A stretch of DNA of 43,695 nucleotides. Source: UBA4644 sp900555855 (lineage in GTDB: Bacteria; Bacillota; Clostridia; Oscillospirales; Butyricicoccaceae). The stretch covers positions 1 to 43,695 of the forward strand of contig DAWAJD010000017.1 of NCBI GenBank assembly GCA_052289195.1, read 5' to 3'. The notes below the pieces were generated by a model. It saw only the letters and a program-made list of their open reading frames with translations, did not search any database and was not told the DNA's origin. Made by a program: the position numbers and the translations under genes. Positions 39,307 through 43,695 of the stretch are shown here, one piece after another. How positions within the stretch are numbered: the first letter of the stretch is position 1; each line of letters opens with the position of its first letter.

Positions 39307-41940
39307 ATGAGCGATCGCAAGGAATTGCCCAAGACCTATGACCCGGCGGCGTCGGAGGGCAGGCTTTATGAGTTCTGGCAGGAGGGCGGCTTTTTCGGGG
39401 CCAAAGTGGATCCGGAGAAAAAGCCCTTCTCCATCGTCATGCCCCCGCCCAATGTTACCGGCCAGCTGCACATGGGCCATGCCATGGATTGCACGCTGCA
39501 GGACATCCTGATCCGCGCTAAGCGGATGCAGGGCTATTCCGCCCTTTGGGTCCCCGGGACAGACCATGCTGGCATCGCCACCCAGATCAAGGTGGAGGAG
39601 GCGCTGCGCAAGGAGGGCTTGACCCGCTATGACCTGGGGCGGGAGAAATTTCTGGAGCGGGTCTGGGATTGGAAAAACCGCTTCGGCGACCGGATCGTTA
39701 CCCAGCAGAAGAAGATGGGCGCTTCCTGCGACTGGAGCCGCGCCCGGTTCACCATGGATGAGGGCTGCTCCCGGGCGGTGAAGGAGGTCTTCATTGATCT
39801 GTATCAGAAGGGCTATATTTATAAAGGATCCCGCATCATTAACTGGTGCCCCCACTGTACCACCGCCCTTTCCGACGCCGAGGTGGAATATACCGAAAAG
39901 CCCGGCCACATGTGGTACATCCGCTATCCGCTGGCCGACGGCAGCGGCGACCTGGTGATCGCCACTACCCGTCCGGAGACTATGATGGGCGATACCGGTG
40001 TAGCCGTCAATCCGGAGGACGAAAAGTTCCGCCATCTCATCGGCAAAAAGTGCATCCTGCCCATCATGAACCGGGAGATCCCCATCGTGGGCGACGATTA
40101 CTGCGAGATCGGCTTCGGCACCGGCGCGGTGAAGATGACGCCCGCCCACGACCCCAACGACTTTGAGGTGGGCATGCGCCACAAGCTGGAGATCATCCGC
40201 GTCATCGCCGACGACGGCACCATCAACGAAAACGGCGGCAAATATCAGGGCATGGACCGCTACGAATGCCGCAAGGCCATCGTGCAGGACCTGGAGGAGC
40301 AGGGCTATCTGGTGAAGGTGGAGGATTATTCCCACAATGTGGGCACCTGCTACCGCTGCCACAACGATGTGGAGCCGCTGATCTCCGCTCAGTGGTTCGT
40401 CAAGATGGCACCGCTGGCCAAGGAGGCTCTGCGGGTGGTCTACGACGGCGAGATCCGCTTCGTTCCGGAGCGCTTTGCCAAGACCTATACCAACTGGATG
40501 GAAAATGTCCACGACTGGTGCATCTCCCGCCAGCTGTGGTGGGGCCATCAGATCCCTGCCTATTACTGCGATGACTGCGGCGAGATGACCGTCTCCAAGG
40601 ATCCTGTGACCGTCTGCCCCAAGTGCGGCGGGAAGCATATCCATCAGGACGAGGATGTTCTGGACACCTGGTTCAGCTCTGCCCTGTGGCCCTTCTCCAC
40701 CATGGGCTGGCCGGATAAGACGCCGGAGCTGGGCTATTTCTACCCCACCTCCGTCATGGTCACCGGCTATGACATCATCTTCTTCTGGGTGGCCCGCATG
40801 ATCTTCTCCGGCATGGAGCAGATGAAGCAGATCCCCTTCCGGGATGTGTTTATCCACGGCATCGTCCGGGACGACAAGGGCCGTAAAATGTCCAAATCCC
40901 TGGGCAATGGCATCGATCCGCTGGAGGTCATCGATCAGTACGGCGCAGACGCCCTGCGCTTCACGCTGGCCACCGGCATCGCCCCCGGCAACGACACCCG
41001 CTTCTACTATGAGCGCGTGGAAGCCAACCGCAATTTCTGCAACAAGATCTGGAACGCTTCCCGCTTCCTTCTGATGAATCTGGAGGCGGAGGACTTCACC
41101 CTGCCGGACAAGCTGGATCTGGAGGATAAGTGGATCCTGAGCAAATACAATGCGCTGGTCCGGGAGGTCACGGAAAATCTGGACAAATACGAGCTGGGCG
41201 TGGCGGCCGACAAGCTCTACAGCTTTATCTGGGATCATTTCTGCGACTGGTATATCGAGCTGTGCAAGACCCGTCTCACCGGCGAGGACAAGGAAGCCTC
41301 GCTCCGGGCGCAGAAGGTGCTGGGCCATGTGCTTTCCGGGACCATGCAGCTGCTGCATCCCTTCATGCCCTTTATCACCGAGGAGATCTGGCAGGCGCTG
41401 CCCCACGACGGCCCCTCCATCATGGTCTCCGCCTGGCCCAAGGCCGACGAGAGCAAGATCTTCCCCGCAGAGGAGGCGGAGATGGAGGAGATCATGGCCG
41501 CCATCCGCGCCGTCCGCAACCGCCGCTCTGAGATGAATGTTCCTCCGTCCCGCAAGGCGGCGCTGATCATCGTCACCCAGAAGCCCGCCCTCTTTGCCGA
41601 TGCAGAGCCCTTTATGAAGCGTCTGGCTTGGGCCAGTACGGTCACCGTGGCGCAGGAGACCCCGGCAGACGCCGGCAGAATGGCCTCCTGCGTTACCGGC
41701 GCCGCCCAGATCTATATGCCCATGGAGGATCTGGTGGATCTGGAGCAGGAGCGGGAGCGTCTGCAGAAGGAGCTGGACAACGCCCGCAATATGGTCCAGC
41801 GCACCGAAGGCAAGCTGAAAAACGAGAGCTTCGTTTCCCGCGCGCCGGAGGCCGTGGTCAATGCAGAGCGGGAAAAGCTGGAAAAATACAAGGCGCTGGC
41901 GGAAAAGCTGACGGCCAGCCTGCAGGCACTTTCCGAATGA
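39307..41940 (+). CDS. valS: Valyl-tRNA synthetase
   Basis: 877 residues from the ATG at 39307 (AGGAGG upstream). Class I synthetase motifs: HMGH in QLHMGHAMDC at residue 55, and KMSKS at 527 (GRKMSKSLGNGIDPLEV). The editing domain is in between (IATTRPETMMGDT, HDPNDFEVG) and a C-terminal coiled-coil arm (about 805-877) binds tRNA. It charges tRNA-Val and hydrolyses mischarged Thr-tRNA. Controlled by the T-box upstream and coupled to folC by an ATGA overlap, a common Gram-positive gene order. Confidence 0.98.
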   Translation: MSDRKELPKTYDPAASEGRLYEFWQEGGFFGAKVDPEKKPFSIVMPPPNVTGQLHMGHAMDCTLQDILIRAKRMQGYSALWVPGTDHAGIATQIKVEEALRKEGLTRYDLGREKFLERVWDWKNRFGDRIVTQQKKMGASCDWSRARFTMDEGCSRAVKEVFIDLYQKGYIYKGSRIINWCPHCTTALSDAEVEYTEKPGHMWYIRYPLADGSGDLVIATTRPETMMGDTGVAVNPEDEKFRHLIGKKCILPIMNREIPIVGDDYCEIGFGTGAVKMTPAHDPNDFEVGMRHKLEIIRVIADDGTINENGGKYQGMDRYECRKAIVQDLEEQGYLVKVEDYSHNVGTCYRCHNDVEPLISAQWFVKMAPLAKEALRVVYDGEIRFVPERFAKTYTNWMENVHDWCISRQLWWGHQIPAYYCDDCGEMTVSKDPVTVCPKCGGKHIHQDEDVLDTWFSSALWPFSTMGWPDKTPELGYFYPTSVMVTGYDIIFFWVARMIFSGMEQMKQIPFRDVFIHGIVRDDKGRKMSKSLGNGIDPLEVIDQYGADALRFTLATGIAPGNDTRFYYERVEANRNFCNKIWNASRFLLMNLEAEDFTLPDKLDLEDKWILSKYNALVREVTENLDKYELGVAADKLYSFIWDHFCDWYIELCKTRLTGEDKEASLRAQKVLGHVLSGTMQLLHPFMPFITEEIWQALPHDGPSIMVSAWPKADESKIFPAEEAEMEEIMAAIRAVRNRRSEMNVPPSRKAALIIVTQKPALFADAEPFMKRLAWASTVTVAQETPADAGRMASCVTGAAQIYMPMEDLVDLEQERERLQKELDNARNMVQRTEGKLKNESFVSRAPEAVVNAEREKLEKYKALAEKLTASLQALSE

Positions 41941-43241
41941 CCTATCGGGAGGTCCTGGAATATCTGGACGCCCGCCCGCCCCGGGGCGAGCGACGGGGAC
42001 TGGAGCGGATGCGCCTGTTGATGCACAAGCTGGGCGATCCGCAGCGGTCCCTGCGCTTCGTACACATCGCCGGCACCAGCGGCAAGGGCAGCACCGCCGC
42101 CATGACGGAGCGGATGCTCCGGGCCTGCGGCTATCGGACGGGGCTGTTCGTCTCGCCCCACACCTTTGATTTTCGGGAGCGCATCCAGCTGGACGGCGGT
42201 ATGGCCGACAAGGCGCTGCTGGCGGAGACGCTGACGGAGATGCGCCCTGCGCTGGACGCGCTGGACGCCATGGGCGATCCTGCCGCCGCCTTTGAGACCA
42301 TGACGGCGCTGGCGCTTTGCGTGTTCGCCCGGAAAAAGCCGGATCTGGTGGTGCTGGAGGTGGGCATCGGCGGCCTGCTGGACAGCACGAACATCATTGA
42401 TCCGCCGGAGGTGGCCGCCGTCTGTGCCATTTCCGTGGAGCACACCAATCTGCTGGGCAAAACCATCCCGGAGATCGCCGCCCAGAAATGCGGCATCATC
42501 AAGCCCGGCTGCCGGGCGGTGGGCTATTGTGCGCTGCCGCCGGAGGCGCTGGCGGTGTTTCAGGAGACCTGCCGCCGCTGCGGCGTGACGCCGGAGATCC
42601 CGATGTTTTCCCAGGTGCAGCTCCGCTCGGAGACGGACCAGGGCAGCCGCTTTGTCTGGCAGGGAAGGGAATGGTTCGTGCCGCTGGCCGGGCTCCATCA
42701 GGTGAAAAACGCGCTGACCGCGCTGGCGATTCTGCATCAGCTGCAGGCGGCGGGCTATGACCTGCCGGAGGACCGCATGGCGGAGGGCCTTTCCCAGTGC
42801 GTCTTCCCCGGGCGGCTGCAGGTGGTCCGGCGGGACCCCACCTGCCTGCTGGACGGCGCCCATAACCCCGGCAAGCTGGAAGCGATGTGTCAGGCGCTGG
42901 ACCGGCTTTATCCGCAGCGGCCGCTCATCGCCGTCATGGGCATCATGGCCCGGAAGGATCATCAGACCGGCGTTCCCATGGTGGCACGGCGGTGCAGAGC
43001 CTTTGTGGCGGTGGATGCGGAGCCGGGCTCCGGTCTGGCTCTGCCGCCGGAGCAGCTGGCCCGGGAGGCAGCGCCCTTCTGCCCGCAGGTAGCCGTTTGT
43101 CCCGATGCCAAAGCAGGCGCACAGGCGGCGCTGGCGCTGGCCGGGCCGGAGGATGTGATCGTGGCCTGCGGCTCCATTTACCTGCTGGAAAGCGCAATGG
43201 AGGGCTTTTTGGAAAAAGGGCCGGCAAAAGAAGCAAAATAA
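41937..43241 (+). CDS. folC: Folylpolyglutamate synthase / dihydrofolate synthase (Mur-ligase family)
   Basis: 434 residues from the ATG at 41937, chosen because it overlaps the valS stop (ATGA); the open frame upstream lies in valS. ATP loop AGTSGKGSTAAM (about 44-55), GLFVSPHTFDFRERIQ, LEVGIGGLLDSTNII, ISVEHTNLLGKTIPEIAAQKCGI, GLHQVKNALTAL and LDGAHNP mark the FolC branch of Mur ligases. It adds glutamate to folates. It rides on the valS T-box unless there is an internal promoter, which I do not see. Confidence 0.95.
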   Translation: MTYREVLEYLDARPPRGERRGLERMRLLMHKLGDPQRSLRFVHIAGTSGKGSTAAMTERMLRACGYRTGLFVSPHTFDFRERIQLDGGMADKALLAETLTEMRPALDALDAMGDPAAAFETMTALALCVFARKKPDLVVLEVGIGGLLDSTNIIDPPEVAAVCAISVEHTNLLGKTIPEIAAQKCGIIKPGCRAVGYCALPPEALAVFQETCRRCGVTPEIPMFSQVQLRSETDQGSRFVWQGREWFVPLAGLHQVKNALTALAILHQLQAAGYDLPEDRMAEGLSQCVFPGRLQVVRRDPTCLLDGAHNPGKLEAMCQALDRLYPQRPLIAVMGIMARKDHQTGVPMVARRCRAFVAVDAEPGSGLALPPEQLAREAAPFCPQVAVCPDAKAGAQAALALAGPEDVIVACGSIYLLESAMEGFLEKGPAKEAK

Positions 43242-43260
43242 ACAGAAAAAAGCAAAGAAA

Positions 43261-43293
43261 CAGCCTTTGGCGCGGAGCCAAAGGCTGTTTTTT
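43261..43293. terminator. Terminator after folC, probably bidirectional
   Basis: Perfect 11-bp stem CAGCCTTTGGC (43261-43271) / GCCAAAGGCTG (43277-43287), six T. An A-rich stretch on the left can serve as the T run for the minus-strand metG transcript. Confidence 0.92.
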
Positions 43294-43316
43294 CTGTAAA
43301 AAGCGCGGGGAAAGGC

Positions 43317-43695
43317 TCAATAGAGCTTTGCGCCTGCCGGAATGTGAGGATCAACCATCAGCAAATGGAGCTTTTCCTCGCCGTTTTCGTGATGCACGGC
43401 GGAGATGAGCATACCGCAGGAATCAATGCCCATCATGGGGCGGGGCAGGAGATTGGTGATGGCGATGCAGGTCTTGCCCACCAGCTCCTCCGGCTCATAA
43501 TACTCGTGAATTCCGCTCAAAATGACCCGATCTGTGCCGGTTCCGTCGTCCAAAACGAACTTTAAGAGCTTTTTGGACTTCTTCACAGCTTCACATTCCT
43601 TGACCTTCACGGCACGGAAATCGCTCTTGGAGAAGGTCTCAAAATCCACCTGATCCTCAAACAAAGGCTCAATCTGAACATTGGAAAAATCTATT
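43317..43695 (-). CDS. metG: Methionyl-tRNA synthetase, C-terminal tRNA-binding domain (partial, runs off the right edge)
   Basis: The visible 125 residues are an OB-fold tRNA-binding domain: DFETFSKSDFRAVKVKECE, VKKSKKLLKFVLDDGTG, ILSGIHEYYEPEELVGK, LPPR-like NLLPRPMMGIDSCGM, ending HIPAGAKLY. The frame stays open to 43695 (reading ...IDFSNVQIEPLFEDQ), so a TTG at 43664 is not a true start. The sequence matches the C-terminal dimerisation domain of Clostridia-type MetG rather than a free-standing CsaA or Trbp111. The catalytic part lies outside the window. Confidence 0.88.
   Translation of the reverse strand, partial: IDFSNVQIEPLFEDQVDFETFSKSDFRAVKVKECEAVKKSKKLLKFVLDDGTGTDRVILSGIHEYYEPEELVGKTCIAITNLLPRPMMGIDSCGMLISAVHHENGEEKLHLLMVDPHIPAGAKLY

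Noticed and set aside
43317..43664. A free-standing tRNA-binding protein (CsaA/Trbp111-like) starting at the TTG at 43664
   Set aside because: The frame remains open to the window edge and the upstream residues match the linker typical of MetG, so it is the C-terminus of metG.

Overview
This 43.7 kb window looks like ordinary chromosome of a GC-rich, Gram-positive, probably spore-forming member of the Clostridia, most likely in or near the Oscillospiraceae. I infer this from the roughly 60% GC coding DNA, strong AGGAGG ribosome sites, SigA-type promoters, a T-box upstream of valS, a LysM-GH18 protein of the spore-cortex type, S-layer-homology proteins with cohesin and dockerin modules, and a J-protein/DUF5685 cluster typical of Clostridia. 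Two 10-base N runs (10794-10803 and 38200-38209) are scaffold gaps and break two coding regions.

Layout. 1-2230 (minus): polysaccharide deacetylase and LysM-GH18 hydrolase. 2385-8084 (plus): cytidylate-kinase-like protein; a three-gene set of membrane zinc ribbon, DUF5685-like and J-domain/TPR proteins; a CNNM/CorC-type protein; a MATE exporter. 8157-12479 (minus): an overlapping five-gene envelope operon, GntR regulator, ABC ATPase, ABC permease, cell-wall amidase, VanZ. 12673-13881 (plus): M20 peptidase. 14027-14102: tRNA-Pro(CGG), followed by a small accessory patch with an XRE membrane regulator and a frame-broken alpha/beta hydrolase. 15972-18908 (minus): methyltransferase, Gly/Tyr-repeat lipoprotein candidate, Obg GTPase. 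19178-25878 (plus): a surface cluster of SLH-cohesin protein, dockerin protein and a 1623-residue SLH protein with its own cohesin-like module. 26055-27434 (plus): NfeD and SPFH pair. 27500-36701 (minus): a nine-gene operon that encodes every step from DAHP to phenylalanine and tyrosine. 37134-39008 (plus): a flippase-like/LPG-synthase-type membrane protein and phosphatidylserine decarboxylase. 39010-43241 (plus): T-box, valS, folC. 43317 to the right edge (minus): C-terminal part of metG.

The most notable signal is in front of the aromatic operon. Between a consensus promoter (TTGACA, 17 nt, TATAGT) and aroF is a ribosome-site-preceded leader peptide, MIFTISFASYYYFTMLS, with three Phe and three Tyr in 17 residues, ending in tandem stops. 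It is followed by alternative pairings and a Rho-independent terminator. This is the layout of a classical leader-peptide attenuator, which is uncommon in Firmicutes, where T-boxes, riboswitches and TRAP usually do this job.

The second notable item is the surface cluster, where two SLH-anchored cohesin proteins flank a dockerin protein with no catalytic enzyme in the cluster. That suggests a structural cohesin-dockerin assembly on the cell surface. A compositional break coincides with the cohesin module of the large protein.
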